DNA of 17,908 nucleotides from positions 1-17,908 of the forward strand of contig CAMLHQ010000066.1 of assembly GCA_946479785.1 (NCBI GenBank), given 5' to 3'. Below, one piece after another: positions 1 to 7,650 of the stretch (position 1 is the first letter of the stretch; every line of letters starts with the position of its first letter). The DNA comes from an uncultured Nitrospira sp. Lineage in GTDB: Bacteria > Nitrospirota > Nitrospiria > Nitrospirales > Nitrospiraceae. Made by a program: the position numbers and the translations under genes. Under the pieces are notes generated by a model. It was not told the DNA's origin. It did no database searches and worked only from the letters and a program-made list of their open reading frames with translations.

Positions 1-185
1 CTTCCATCAGCGGCGAGCGAAATGCTCAAGACCGTATTATTAAAGGAAGGAGTCTGATTGGATCCTGAATTGTTAGTATTGTTCTCACTACTACAGGCCA
101 TGGCGAACAGAACCAATGCCGAGACAAGGCCTGGTCCGTAGAGGCGTGAAATACTCTTCAAGCAAATGGGTGATTGACAACGCAA
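1..185 (-). CDS. N-terminus of a lipoprotein (cut by window edge)
   Basis: An open minus-strand frame runs off the left edge. It encodes a basic N-terminus, a hydrophobic stretch and a lipobox ending A-M-A-C, followed by an Asn/Ser-rich linker typical of a mature lipoprotein start. I chose the TTG at 185 because a GGAGG lies 9 bases upstream; a second TTG about 24 bases further in, giving M-K-S-I-S-R, fits a signal peptide equally well but has no ribosome binding site. The protein should be exported and lipid-anchored. Only about 60 codons are visible, so the function cannot be named. Confidence 0.5.
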   Translation of the reverse strand, partial: MRCQSPICLKSISRLYGPGLVSALVLFAMACSSENNTNNSGSNQTPSFNNTVLSISLAADG

Positions 186-464
186 GAGGCACGTCCTCCA
201 ATCGAGCCACAGGCGCGGCTTTGAGCCGATAGACTGAGTATGACCTCGCGGCAGTCTATGTAACCAGTCTGCCTCGCGTCTATCCCTCGAACAGGGGGCA
301 AAAGCCGGGTCGCGAACGGCCCGTCCATAGCTAAAATATGTTCTATTTCGGGCGCGCAGCGTCCTTGCCGGTGTTTGATTTCTAGCCTGCCAAGGTGAGC
401 CCAACGCCGCTCAAACCCTCATGGTGAGGGCGAACAATGCAGAGGGTGGGGAGTCTCTTAAGAA
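186..464. other. Intergenic region without a recognised gene
   Basis: This stretch lies between the dehydrogenase stop codon and the edge lipoprotein, both on the minus strand. Apart from a small hairpin at 416-430 and the ribosome binding site for the edge lipoprotein, I see no conserved element or convincing coding frame. Confidence 0.5.
416..430 (-). terminator. Small hairpin downstream of the sugar dehydrogenase gene
   Basis: A 6 bp perfect stem (CCCTCA/TGAGGG) with a three-base loop lies about 35 bases after the stop codon and is followed on the minus strand by TTTG. The T run is short, so it is at best a weak terminator. Confidence 0.3.
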
Positions 465-1652
465 TCAGTTCGTCACTATTTTGAAGACGATGCCGCTCTG
501 AATGGTCACGTACAGTTCGCCTTGGGCGTCCTCCCCAAAGCTGGTGATGCTGTTGGGACCGGCGTTGAGGAGCGACCATTCCGTTGGCTCCGTGACCTGC
601 CCGTTGAAGCGGAAGCTGCGGACAAAACCCGCGCAAAAGTCCCCATAGAAGTAGGTCCCTTTAAGGCTGGCAATCGCTCCACGATACACGAACCCTCCGA
701 TGACGGAGCACGCTCCCTGGGCATGAGGATAATCCAGCACGGGAAGCGTGAGTCCTCCCGAATCGCAGTTCGTGGAGGGATTGAAACAGGCAAAACCTTC
801 CATCAATCGCCAGCCGAAATTGAGCCCTCGTCCCGCGCTAGGCGCACGCGACACGTCGAGTTCCTCTCGTGCATCTTGGCCCACATCACCGATGTAGAGA
901 TCTCCCGTCAAACGGTCGAAGGAAAAGCGAAAGGGGTTTCTGAGGCCGAAACTCCAGACCTCCGAACGTTGGCTGCCGACAGCAAAGGGATTGGAGACTC
1001 CGTTCCCACAGGCGCGTCCGGTCTCCGGATCGAGCCGTAAGATTTTGCCGAGCAATTGGGTCAGATCTTGTGCGCGGTTATCGGGATCTCCTTCACTGCC
1101 GCCGTCTCCCACACCGGCATAGAGACACCGGTCTGGTCCGAACGCCAGCATCCCGCCGTTGTGATTCGCGAAGGTCGAGTGGGAAATCGTCAATAACGTG
1201 ACACCGGACCCTGGATCGGCGATGTCGCCGTTGAGTGCGCTCCGCACATACCGGGCAATGACAATATCACCGGCACCATTGGTATAAAACACATAAAAAC
1301 GTCCATTGACGTCAAAACTTGGGTCAAAGGCGAGACCGAGCAACCCTCGTTCACCGCCGCTTGCGACAAGGTTCGCGATATCGAGGAACGGACTTGCGTG
1401 GACGTTCCCCGACGGAATGTCGATGAGTCGGATTACGCCGCCCTGTTCAACGACGAAGACCCGGCTCACATCACCGGTCGGCGCGGACAAATACAGCGGA
1501 GCAGAGAGATTTTGCGCGATCGTCTGATACTTTAGGTTATTGGAAGGAACAGCCGGCGGGAGGGTGGCTGGTGTCGGCTGATCACTGCTGCCGCACCCCG
1601 CCAGTGCAGAAAAGAATAAGAAGAGGATTGGGGGTACATACAACGTACGCAT
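465..1652 (-). CDS. GSDH-family (glucose/sorbosone dehydrogenase) lipoprotein
   Basis: The 395-residue product begins with a lipoprotein signal peptide whose lipobox reads S-A-L-A-G-C, so it is probably anchored in the cell envelope. The mature part has landmarks of the six-bladed PQQ-dependent sugar dehydrogenase family: an early V-V-E-Q-G-G-V-I-R segment, H-N-G-G-M-L-A-F-G-P-D followed by V-G-D-G-G, then R-N-P-F-R-F-S-F-D, I-G-D-V-G-Q and N-F-G-W-R. Family members oxidise aldose sugars in the periplasm using PQQ and calcium, but many homologues have no proven substrate. A possible ribosome binding site (AGAGGTG) sits about 14 bases upstream of the ATG, rather far. No PQQ synthesis gene is in the window. 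The family is clear; the substrate is unknown. Confidence 0.85.
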   Translation of the reverse strand: MRTLYVPPILFLFFSALAGCGSSDQPTPATLPPAVPSNNLKYQTIAQNLSAPLYLSAPTGDVSRVFVVEQGGVIRLIDIPSGNVHASPFLDIANLVASGGERGLLGLAFDPSFDVNGRFYVFYTNGAGDIVIARYVRSALNGDIADPGSGVTLLTISHSTFANHNGGMLAFGPDRCLYAGVGDGGSEGDPDNRAQDLTQLLGKILRLDPETGRACGNGVSNPFAVGSQRSEVWSFGLRNPFRFSFDRLTGDLYIGDVGQDAREELDVSRAPSAGRGLNFGWRLMEGFACFNPSTNCDSGGLTLPVLDYPHAQGACSVIGGFVYRGAIASLKGTYFYGDFCAGFVRSFRFNGQVTEPTEWSLLNAGPNSITSFGEDAQGELYVTIQSGIVFKIVTN

Positions 1653-2078
1653 GTTCGGACCATGCTTGCACCTCTACGATGCTCAATGATGCCCGTGAAA
1701 CCTACAGGGCGAAACCCTGGTTCTCATGGATGAACACCTACCTCTAATGAGGAGCCCTTAGCTACCATTTGTCACCGGCGACGATGCATCATCACGGGCA
1801 GTCTCGTCTGGTGAGCACCCCTCCTATGTGTTTCTGTCCATTCATCATTGAATCTATTCTCTGCCGCCGCCCGCGCCGATTCTGGACGACTTGACTCTGC
1901 CACCAAGCGGGACGCAGACTAAAACATTATCCTGGAGGTGTTACATGAAACCGGGGTGAGGAGTTCCACATCGTTCATGTTCCGCATTCTCCCCGCTTGT
2001 CCACTCCCTTGCGCCTTCGACGGATTCATGCCGGTGAGGGCGTTGCTGTTTCTCCCCCCTTACAAAGGAGGTCACACC
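1653..2078. other. Divergent intergenic region of 426 bases
   Basis: This region separates the dehydrogenase gene (-) from the small exported protein gene (+) and must hold the promoters of both. It contains a four-codon frame (M-K-P-G-stop, 1944-1958) behind a good GGAGG. An open frame continues upstream of the gene start at 2079, but that start has its own strong ribosome binding site, so I treat the extension as untranslated. No RNA gene or repeat was recognised. Confidence 0.5.
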
Positions 2079-2417
2079 ATGAAAACCTCTCTCGTCCTGT
2101 TGACCATACTGGTCGTCGTCTTTTTCACGAGCCTGTCGGCCTCGGCCAATCCGGCGACGCTGCCCAAACATCCAGGCTATCCGATGGACAAAGCCGTGGA
2201 TCCGGTGAAGGGTCAGCCGCTTGCGAATGATCCGGGCCAGAGCAACGCCATGGGGAACGACGCCCTCATGGAAGCGGCGGCCTTCGACGATACCCACGTG
2301 ATGCAGAGTTTGTCGGAGAATCCAAACGAACAAGAGCTCCGGGAAAAGAGTGGCGCAGGTTCGACGCCCAAAGTCCAGGAGCCGAACATGAAAAAGGAAC
2401 AGAAGGAACGTCGGTGA
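2079..2417 (+). CDS. Small exported protein of unknown function
   Basis: The 112-residue product starts with a clear Sec signal peptide (M-K-T-S, then a strongly hydrophobic core, cleavage probably after S-A-S-A). The mature part is about 88 residues, polar, Pro/Asn/Glu-rich and ends in a Lys/Arg/Glu-rich tail, with no Cys and no recognisable domain. It is probably a soluble, partly disordered periplasmic protein. The start is fixed by an AAAGGAGG eight bases upstream of the ATG. It stands alone between a divergent neighbour and a convergent one. I do not recognise a family. Confidence 0.7.
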   Translation: MKTSLVLLTILVVVFFTSLSASANPATLPKHPGYPMDKAVDPVKGQPLANDPGQSNAMGNDALMEAAAFDDTHVMQSLSENPNEQELREKSGAGSTPKVQEPNMKKEQKERR

Positions 2418-2474
2418 TTGAACGAACAGTGCTGCCTTCTCGCCACAGCGAAGCGAGTTGACCAAGCGGTGAAC

Positions 2475-2502
2475 AGCCCCCGGTGCCTCTACACCGGGGG
2501 CT
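2475..2502. terminator. Strong symmetric hairpin between convergent genes
   Basis: An 11 bp perfect GC-rich stem (AGCCCCCGGTG and its complement) closes a six-base loop. It lies between the ends of the convergent genes at 2417 and 2522, where a bidirectional terminator is expected. It lacks a T tract, so the strength of termination is uncertain. Confidence 0.6.
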
Positions 2503-2521
2503 GGTTCGAAGCAGAATGCCT

Positions 2522-3031
2522 TCAGTGAGTCGGGTAGATATCGACGATCTCGTTGTCCTCGTTCAACTCCGCCACAACCCGGTTGCCTTCCTTCAGCATG
2601 GAAAGCTTGCTGCCTGAAGCCTCATCCATCGCAAAAGTCTGCTTCCCTTCAGCATTGGTGATCTCGATGACTTCCCAGAGCGGGTCCGCATAGGTCAGCT
2701 TGCCACCGATGAGGCGATGTCCTGCAGGCTGAACACCTTTCCTGTGCAAATCGATCAGGAGGTTACTCTCATCTATGACCAACACAACTTCATCACCCTC
2801 CTTTGCCTCGTTGAGCCCCATGCGCTCAGCCTTGTGGACGCTGACCGCACGATGCTGCAAACCAGCCGTCGGTTTAAAAAACACTAACCCCGATCGGATC
2901 TTCTCGACCGTGGTCGCGAGGTGCTTGTGCATGGGGGGCTCATGACCTTGGCCGGTCTCCCGGGCAAACGTTGGGCTCCCACACCACACCAGGCCCACCA
3001 CCACAACGGTGCTGACAAGAATGGGACGCAT
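2522..3031 (-). CDS. Exported protein of unknown function, 169 residues
   Basis: The product has a Sec signal peptide (short basic start, hydrophobic V-V-V-V-G-L-V core, cleavage near T-F-A). The mature region holds two similar stretches that look like small beta-barrel modules: G-D-E-V-V-L-V-I-D-E-S-N-L-L-I-D near residue 80 and G-N-R-V-V-A-E-L-N-E-D-N-E-I-V-D near residue 150. An internal duplication is possible. There are no metal or heme motifs and the only Cys is in the signal peptide. AAAGGAGG seven bases before the ATG fixes the start. It is probably a single-gene unit; I cannot assign a function. Confidence 0.7.
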   Translation of the reverse strand: MRPILVSTVVVVGLVWCGSPTFARETGQGHEPPMHKHLATTVEKIRSGLVFFKPTAGLQHRAVSVHKAERMGLNEAKEGDEVVLVIDESNLLIDLHRKGVQPAGHRLIGGKLTYADPLWEVIEITNAEGKQTFAMDEASGSKLSMLKEGNRVVAELNEDNEIVDIYPTH

Positions 3032-3457
3032 AGCGATCCTCCTTTCTTCTCTTCCTCAGACCAAAGGCCTGAGCTTCCAGATTGCCGGCTCCTGAGATAG
3101 ACTGATCCGCTTCATAATGCAGAGGTGCCAGGCGCGGAGAACACGTCGAGAGCGGACGCAACCGCTTGTCGGTCGCGGGACTTGGCAGGCCCCCACATAC
3201 ATCCTTGGACTCATGGGTGCCTCGTGACGAGCTAATACAGTTTGGTCTTGGCGTTGGAGCGGCGGAGACTGGAGAATCGGTCGCGCGCGGAACGACCAGG
3301 ACACGCGAGGGATGGGGCAGTCAGCGGGGCTGGAACGCCCTTCTTCAATGCTATGCGCAGAGAAGCAGCTTCGTCAAGCGGTATTCTGAGTGCGCTTATT
3401 TTGTAACCTCACTCCGACTCTTCCAGCCCTGCCGGTGGCATGGCGAATAAGCCCGCG
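3032..3457. other. Intergenic region of 426 bases
   Basis: This lies between the end of the ABC-F gene and the start of the exported-protein gene, both on the minus strand. It should carry the promoter and 5' UTR of the gene starting at 3031. A 94-codon plus-strand frame crosses it, but it has no convincing ribosome binding site or family likeness and I do not call it. The only element I can support is the hairpin at 3055-3073. Confidence 0.45.
3055..3073 (-). promoter_or_regulatory. 5' UTR hairpin ahead of the 169-residue exported protein
   Basis: On the minus strand an 8 bp stem (CTCAGGCC pairing with GGTCTGAG, one G-U pair) with a TTT loop lies just upstream of the AAAGGAGG ribosome binding site. 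It could stabilise the mRNA 5' end or affect initiation; no regulatory class is recognised. Confidence 0.3.
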
Positions 3458-5299
3458 CTATCTCGTGCTAGATTGCTCGCGAGTCTCCGCCTGGGCGCGT
3501 TTGTCTTCCAGTTCCGTCCAGCGGCCGTAAAGGCGTTCGACCTCGGCCTGCGCCGTATGGAGGGCGGCATATCGTTCCTGAAGCGCTTCCGCCGACGAGG
3601 CAATGGCAGGATCGTGGGCCGCCGCTTGGCAGGCAGCCATGACCTCTTCGGCCTTCAGTATCTTCTGCTCGATGGTTTCCCACTCCTGTCGCTCCCGGTA
3701 AGACAATCCTTTTCGTTTGGAAGGAACGGTCGCCGTGCTGCCGTCGGTGACCGGTGCCCGCCTCCCCTCGCCGGCCTTGCGCGCCTGCATGGCTTCCCAT
3801 TGGGCATAGTCGGCGAACCATTCAGCGCGGCCCGTGCCGTCCAACGCGAGCAGGCGCGTGGAGACGCGGTCCAGTAGCCACCGGTCGTGCGTGACCAGGA
3901 CAAGGGCGCCGGCAAATTCCAGGAGGCTGTCTTCCAACACATCGAGGGTCGGAATATCCAGATCGTTCGTCGGCTCATCCAGAATCAACAGGTCGGCCGG
4001 CTGGAGCATCAGCTGTGCGATCAACAGCCGGGCCTGTTCTCCGCCGGACAGGCGCGACACCGGCAGGTCCAGCTGCTCCGGCCTGAAGAGAAATCGTTTG
4101 GCCCAGGAGATGAGATGGACGGACCGCTCCTGATACACGACGGCATCGCCGCCGGACGGAGCGAGAGCGCGCCGCAGCGTAGATTGCTGGTCCAGTGATT
4201 CGCGGTGCTGTTCAAAGGTGACGATACGCAGTCGGTCGGCATGGACTATTGTTCCAGTATCTGGCTTCAGGGTTCCGGCCAGCAACTTCAGCAAGGTGGT
4301 CTTTCCGCTGCCGTTGGGACCCAATAAGCCGACTCGTTCGCCTGGACCGAGCTGCATATCGAGATCTGCGACGATCGGCCGCCCGCCCAGAGACTTGCCG
4401 AGCCCGGTCGCCACGAGAAGTTGTTTGGATTTCCTGCCCGACGCCGTGAAATCGATCGAGGCCGCAGCCTGCTTCTGACGCGAGTCGATGTCCTGCAATT
4501 CATCGATCAGCCGCCCGGCCGCATCCACGCGCGCCTTGGCTTTCGTCGTTCGGGCCTTGGGGCCGCGCCGGAGCCATTCCACTTCGCGCCGCACGCGATT
4601 GGCGAGCGAAGCTTGATAATCCGCCTGCGCCTGCAGGGCTGCCTCCCGCTGCTCAAGAAAATCGCTGTACCGGCCGTTCACCTGAAATACGCCGTTGGGA
4701 TAGCAGCGGTTCAATTCCCAGATGCGGGACGCTACTGATTCCAGAAATCGTCGGTCATGACTGACGACGAGAAAGGCATGGGGTTCGGCCTGCAACAGGC
4801 TTTCCAGCCAGAGGATGCCTTCGACGTCCAGATGGTTGGTGGGTTCGTCCATGAGCAACACGTCCGGCTCCATCATCAACGACCGTGCGATCGCCAGACG
4901 TTTCTTCCATCCTCCAGACAGTGTGGCGATTGATTGCTCGGGCTGCGAAAAACGTCCGAGACTGAGGGCCCTGGCGATTCGACTGCCGTGCTCGTGGGGG
5001 TCTAATCCTTCGTCGAGTAGAACCTGGATGAGGGACTCTTCGATCGTGTGTTGCTCCTCGAACGACGGCTCCTGCGGGACATAGCCGATGCGGACTTGCC
5101 GCCGCAGCGACCGTGTGCCGCGATCCGGCTCCTCAAGCCCGGCCAGGATCTTGAGCAACGTGGATTTGCCGGATCCGTTGGGGCCGATCAGTCCCACATG
5201 ATCGCCTTCTGCGAGCCCGAGCGACAGGTCCGCGAAGAGGGGCTTCACCCCGTAACTCTTGGTGAGGGACTCGCAGCTGAGCAGCATGGCCGGTGGCAT
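3458..5299 (-). CDS. ABC-F family ATPase, Uup-like
   Basis: The 613-residue product has two ABC ATPase domains in one chain and no membrane segments, the layout of ABC-F proteins that act at the ribosome. The first domain has Walker A around residues 39-47, signature L-S-G-G-W near 127, Walker B L-L-M-D-E-P near 147 and switch His near 181. The second has Walker A near 327-335, signature L-S-G-G-E near 417, Walker B L-I-L-D-E-P near 437 and switch His near 471. A charged linker lies between them (about 215-285). A Glu/Ala/Arg-rich C-terminal coiled coil (about 540-610) points to the Uup branch, linked in other bacteria to ribosome and DNA-related phenotypes. An ATG four codons downstream (5287) is an alternative start; neither has a good ribosome binding site. 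The gene appears monocistronic. Confidence 0.9.
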   Translation of the reverse strand: MPPAMLLSCESLTKSYGVKPLFADLSLGLAEGDHVGLIGPNGSGKSTLLKILAGLEEPDRGTRSLRRQVRIGYVPQEPSFEEQHTIEESLIQVLLDEGLDPHEHGSRIARALSLGRFSQPEQSIATLSGGWKKRLAIARSLMMEPDVLLMDEPTNHLDVEGILWLESLLQAEPHAFLVVSHDRRFLESVASRIWELNRCYPNGVFQVNGRYSDFLEQREAALQAQADYQASLANRVRREVEWLRRGPKARTTKAKARVDAAGRLIDELQDIDSRQKQAAASIDFTASGRKSKQLLVATGLGKSLGGRPIVADLDMQLGPGERVGLLGPNGSGKTTLLKLLAGTLKPDTGTIVHADRLRIVTFEQHRESLDQQSTLRRALAPSGGDAVVYQERSVHLISWAKRFLFRPEQLDLPVSRLSGGEQARLLIAQLMLQPADLLILDEPTNDLDIPTLDVLEDSLLEFAGALVLVTHDRWLLDRVSTRLLALDGTGRAEWFADYAQWEAMQARKAGEGRRAPVTDGSTATVPSKRKGLSYRERQEWETIEQKILKAEEVMAACQAAAHDPAIASSAEALQERYAALHTAQAEVERLYGRWTELEDKRAQAETREQSSTR

Positions 5300-5362
5300 G
5301 GTTTGCAGTGTAGCTGATCCTCGCCGTCAAACGGGGATATTTTTTAGCGAAGGAGTGATTGG

Positions 5363-5440
5363 ATGCGGAAGAAAACGGTGTCAGGAATCGTTTCGCGGCG
5401 CGGCTTGTATCACCACAACGGGCGTAAAGTGAAGGTTTGA
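5363..5440 (+). CDS. Candidate 25-residue basic small protein
   Basis: An ATG is preceded at seven bases by AGGAG and followed by 25 sense codons and TGA. The peptide is strongly basic (M-R-K-K at the start, R-R-G-L-Y-H-H in the middle, G-R-K-V-K-V at the end) with a Tyr-His-His centre. It has no membrane segment. The ribosome binding site and non-random composition support it, but so short a frame can occur by chance. It is divergent from the ABC-F gene; I do not recognise a family. Confidence 0.4.
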   Translation: MRKKTVSGIVSRRGLYHHNGRKVKV

Positions 5441-5564
5441 GCCTACTCTCGGCTATCGCGACAACAAGCAGATCATCCTACACTTCTTCACATTCACCAC
5501 CGAGTTCATTTGTAAATTTTTGCGGAACCTCCTGACGTAATAACACTTAATTTATCTATTCGCG

Positions 5565-5581
5565 TTGGCACATCATTTGCT
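5565..5581 (+). promoter_or_regulatory. Sigma-54 (RpoN) promoter for the BACON lipoprotein gene
   Basis: The sequence reads TTGGCAC, five bases, TTGCT. The -24 GG and -12 GC are separated by exactly ten bases, matching the sigma-54 consensus closely. It points at the lipoprotein gene, with a predicted transcript start near 5592. An enhancer-binding activator would be needed and should bind in the AT-rich DNA upstream. Confidence 0.75.
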
Positions 5582-5596
5582 CATCGCCGTTGTTGT

Positions 5597-5636
5597 TTCG
5601 GCCTGGGAGTTCTTCAACGTCCCAGTGTAGACCGAA
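5597..5636 (+). promoter_or_regulatory. Structured 5' UTR downstream of the sigma-54 promoter
   Basis: Right after the predicted transcript start the RNA can fold into an outer TTCGG/CCGAA stem enclosing a 9 bp hairpin (CTGGGAGTT, loop CTTC, AAC-g-TCCCAG with one bulged base). The hairpin ends about 30 bases before the start codon. It may protect the transcript or control translation. I recognise no known riboswitch class. Confidence 0.45.
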
Positions 5637-5668
5637 TCCTGATCAACCAATAACGGAGCTTGAGGACT

Positions 5669-6466
5669 ATGGCTTTGACCACGCTCTTGGTGCGTCTTCA
5701 GAAAGCGATTGGAACTACTGCACGTGAATCGCTTCTTTTTAGCTCGATAGTGTTAGGACTTATGCTCCTCTGTCTCCCGCTGATCACGGGCTGCAGTGAT
5801 GGAGTGGATTCGGCGAATGGAGCGGGCATTGCGAACCCTGGAAATGGCCATGGATACGGTTTGAATAAAGGTTCTACGATCGGCCTGAGTCCGACCGGTA
5901 TTGCGTTTTCAGCCACACAAGGCGGCAGCGACCCGGCACCGCAGGCCGTGGCCATCTCCAACTCAGGGACCGGTACATTGGACTGGAGCGTGAGCACGAC
6001 TGCAGCGTGGCTCTCGCTCTCCTCTACTTCAGGTACCGCCCCGGCCTCGTTTACCGCCACCGCAAACATTTCAGGGCTCGCAGCAGGAATGTATTCGACA
6101 ACCATCACCGTCTCAGCAACTGGCGCAACCAACACAACGCAATCCATTCCGGTGGACTTGACCATTTCGACATCGACGTCCGGATCTTCCACTGCCGCTG
6201 TCATATTGACGTGGGATCCAGTCCAAGACTCCAGTCTAACGGGATACTACGTCCATTTCGGGACGCAATCAGCGAATTCGGCTGGATCGTGCACATATAC
6301 GCAGAGTAGCTTCTACAGTCTCGCTTCTCTGACCAATAAATCATCACCTATGGCTACTTTGACGGGTCTGAGTCCGAACACGACCTATTTTTTTGCTGTC
6401 AGTGCCTATAACGGCAAAGAAAGCGCATGCTCGAATGAAGCGTCGACGTTTACGCAATTAATATAG
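5669..6466 (+). CDS. Lipoprotein with BACON-like and fibronectin type III domains
   Basis: The 265-residue product has an N-terminal signal peptide with a hydrophobic stretch at about 22-40 and a lipobox L-I-T-G-C ending at Cys42, then a Gly/Asn-rich linker. Residues of about 70-165 look like a BACON-type Ig-fold: repeated G-T-G-T-L-D-W-S-V pattern, A-A-W-L-S-L-S-S-T-S-G-T, and G-M-Y-S-T-T-I-T-V-S-A. Residues of about 170-265 look like fibronectin type III: L-T-W-D-P-V, S-L-T-G-Y-Y-V-H-F-G and L-S-P-N-T-T-Y-F-F-A-V-S-A-Y-N. Such domains usually bind carbohydrates or other proteins at the cell surface. I chose the ATG at 5669 over a TTG at 5660. The perfect sigma-54 promoter suggests regulated surface expression. 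No catalytic domain is present. Confidence 0.8.
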   Translation: MALTTLLVRLQKAIGTTARESLLFSSIVLGLMLLCLPLITGCSDGVDSANGAGIANPGNGHGYGLNKGSTIGLSPTGIAFSATQGGSDPAPQAVAISNSGTGTLDWSVSTTAAWLSLSSTSGTAPASFTATANISGLAAGMYSTTITVSATGATNTTQSIPVDLTISTSTSGSSTAAVILTWDPVQDSSLTGYYVHFGTQSANSAGSCTYTQSSFYSLASLTNKSSPMATLTGLSPNTTYFFAVSAYNGKESACSNEASTFTQLI

Positions 6467-6485
6467 GGGGGCCTAGGACGGAACA

Positions 6486-6508
6486 CGTTGCGAAGCCGAG
6501 CGGCAACG
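6486..6508. terminator. Weak hairpin between convergent genes
   Basis: A 6 bp stem (CGTTGC/GCAACG) with an 11-base loop lies between the convergent ends at 6466 and 6560. It has no T tract on either side, so it is only a possible terminator. Confidence 0.25.
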
Positions 6509-6559
6509 CCACCGTACAGTATCACCACTCGCGGAAGCGGGAATGCCTGTCATCATTTT

Positions 6560-7324
6560 TCATGGCTTCCGCTCCGTGAATGCACGGAGAAGATCGGCCA
6601 TGGAAAGCACGCCGATGATAGTGCCGTCCGCGGTGACGGGGAGGTGCCGGATACCTTGCTTCTTCATGAGGCCCATCGCCTCGGACAACAGTTCGTCTTC
6701 TTCGATAGTGACGAGCGATTTGCTCATGCAGGCCGTGACGGTCGTGGTATTGGGATCAAGGCCTTTGGCCACGGCTTTTCGGCTGAGATCGGAATCCGTG
6801 ACGATCCCGATATAGCGGGAGCCATCGTCTACGATCAGCGATCCGACTTTGTATTTTTGAAAGAGCAGCCCCGCTTCCTTAATGGTTGCTGCCCGGTGAA
6901 TACTGCGCACGTCGTGCGACATGTAGTCTTCGACTTTCGCCTGCGGAATCCCCTTCCCATTGCCCCGTTTTGCCGCCTGCACCAGTCGACGCATCTCCAG
7001 GTCCGCCAAGCAACTTTCTAACACTTGCCGGCGTTGCTGGAGACTTTCACGCTCTATGTCGTGCGTTCCGTTTTCCTGGGCCTCTTCCGGCAGCGAGGCC
7101 GACTCGCCGGTCTTGGCATAGAAATAGGCCTCGGCTTCATCCGAGGCGGCCCCGAACACCTGGCTGATCAATTCTTCCGCCGACTCGTCGAAGTCATCGA
7201 TGGAGGTCACGCTTCGCTTGCGGGAGAGAAACGGCCGCATCTTGATCAATTGTTGTTTGAACCGCTCAACGTAGCGGTGGAGAATGTCGGAGCGCGTCAA
7301 TCCAGTACGAACTCGTTTCGGCAT
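6560..7324 (-). CDS. Two-CBS-domain protein with an N-terminal helical extension
   Basis: The 254-residue product ends in a tandem pair of CBS domains (about 130-187 and 196-252), seen from V-E-D-Y-M-S, V-G-S-L-I-V-D-D, Y-I-G-I-V-T-D-S-D-L, then V-T-A-C-M-S, G-I-R-H-L-P-V and I-I-G-V-L-S-M-A-D-L. Such pairs usually sense adenine nucleotides. The first 125 residues are charged, probably helical, with Arg/Lys-rich and Glu-rich blocks; I do not recognise a domain there. There is no signal peptide, so it is cytoplasmic. I chose the ATG at 7324 because AGGAGG lies six bases upstream; a longer open frame up to 7375 has no such site. It follows the octaheme gene on the same strand after about 325 bases and is probably a separate unit. 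Confidence 0.85.
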   Translation of the reverse strand: MPKRVRTGLTRSDILHRYVERFKQQLIKMRPFLSRKRSVTSIDDFDESAEELISQVFGAASDEAEAYFYAKTGESASLPEEAQENGTHDIERESLQQRRQVLESCLADLEMRRLVQAAKRGNGKGIPQAKVEDYMSHDVRSIHRAATIKEAGLLFQKYKVGSLIVDDGSRYIGIVTDSDLSRKAVAKGLDPNTTTVTACMSKSLVTIEEDELLSEAMGLMKKQGIRHLPVTADGTIIGVLSMADLLRAFTERKP

Positions 7325-7456
7325 TGCGTCCCTCCTGAGGTGCGGGAGGAGAATAGCGCAAGCGACAGCGCTCACTCAAGGGGCGACCGAACGAGCCAGC
7401 GACAAGCACCATGCCTCCCCTTATCACAACCGGACCCCGGCGTAGCCGAAAAGTGC

Positions 7457-7529
7457 CCTCAACTGCGCGCGTCATTCTCACCCACCCAACCCTGGCCGCG
7501 CCGAGACGCGCCCTTTTCCCAACGAGCAC
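7457..7529. repeat. Dispersed repeat, copy 1 of 2 in this window
   Basis: This 73-base stretch closely matches 12248-12318, with shared blocks CCTCAACTGCGCG, TTCTCACCCACCCA, GCGCCGA, ACGCGCC and CGAGCAC in the same order and orientation. Both copies lie just after the 3' end of a minus-strand gene. It is GC-rich and partly self-complementary and encodes nothing evident. It looks like a genome-wide intergenic repeat. Confidence 0.7.
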
Positions 7530-7587
7530 CGGCAAACACAACTTGTTCGACCCGGAGCCGTTTTATTGATTTTGGCGACAGGACAAA

Positions 7588-7600
7588 ACCCATTTTGGGT
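7588..7600 (-). terminator. Weak terminator-like hairpin after the octaheme gene
   Basis: On the minus strand a 5 bp stem ACCCA/TGGGT with an AAA loop is followed by TTTG, about 50 bases after the stop codon. It is short and would be weak, but it is the best candidate for the end of the amt-Rieske-cytochrome transcript. Confidence 0.3.
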
Positions 7601-7650
7601 CTTGCGTGCGCGGTGCGTGAGCAAAGAGGGCATTTTAGGCTGGGGGCTCT

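Larger units (their letters stand above)
5300..5668. other. Divergent intergenic region of 369 bases
   Basis: This lies between the ABC-F gene (-) and the BACON lipoprotein gene (+). It contains a candidate 25-codon gene (5363-5440), an AT-rich stretch around 5505-5560, a sigma-54 promoter (5565-5581) and a structured 5' UTR (5597-5636); the last three probably form the control region of the lipoprotein gene. Confidence 0.6.
7325..7650. other. Intergenic region with a dispersed repeat copy
   Basis: This 326-base stretch between the octaheme gene and the CBS gene holds a weak terminator-like hairpin (7588-7600) and one copy of a dispersed repeat (7457-7529). The promoter of the CBS gene should also be here but I cannot point to it with confidence. 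Confidence 0.5.

Noticed and set aside
1938..2078. Extension of the small exported protein upstream to 1938
   Set aside because: It would bury the signal peptide inside the chain; the ATG at 2079 has an excellent ribosome binding site.
3166..3450. 94-codon plus-strand frame between the exported-protein and ABC-F genes
   Set aside because: No convincing ribosome binding site, no recognisable domain and composition like chance translation of GC-rich DNA.
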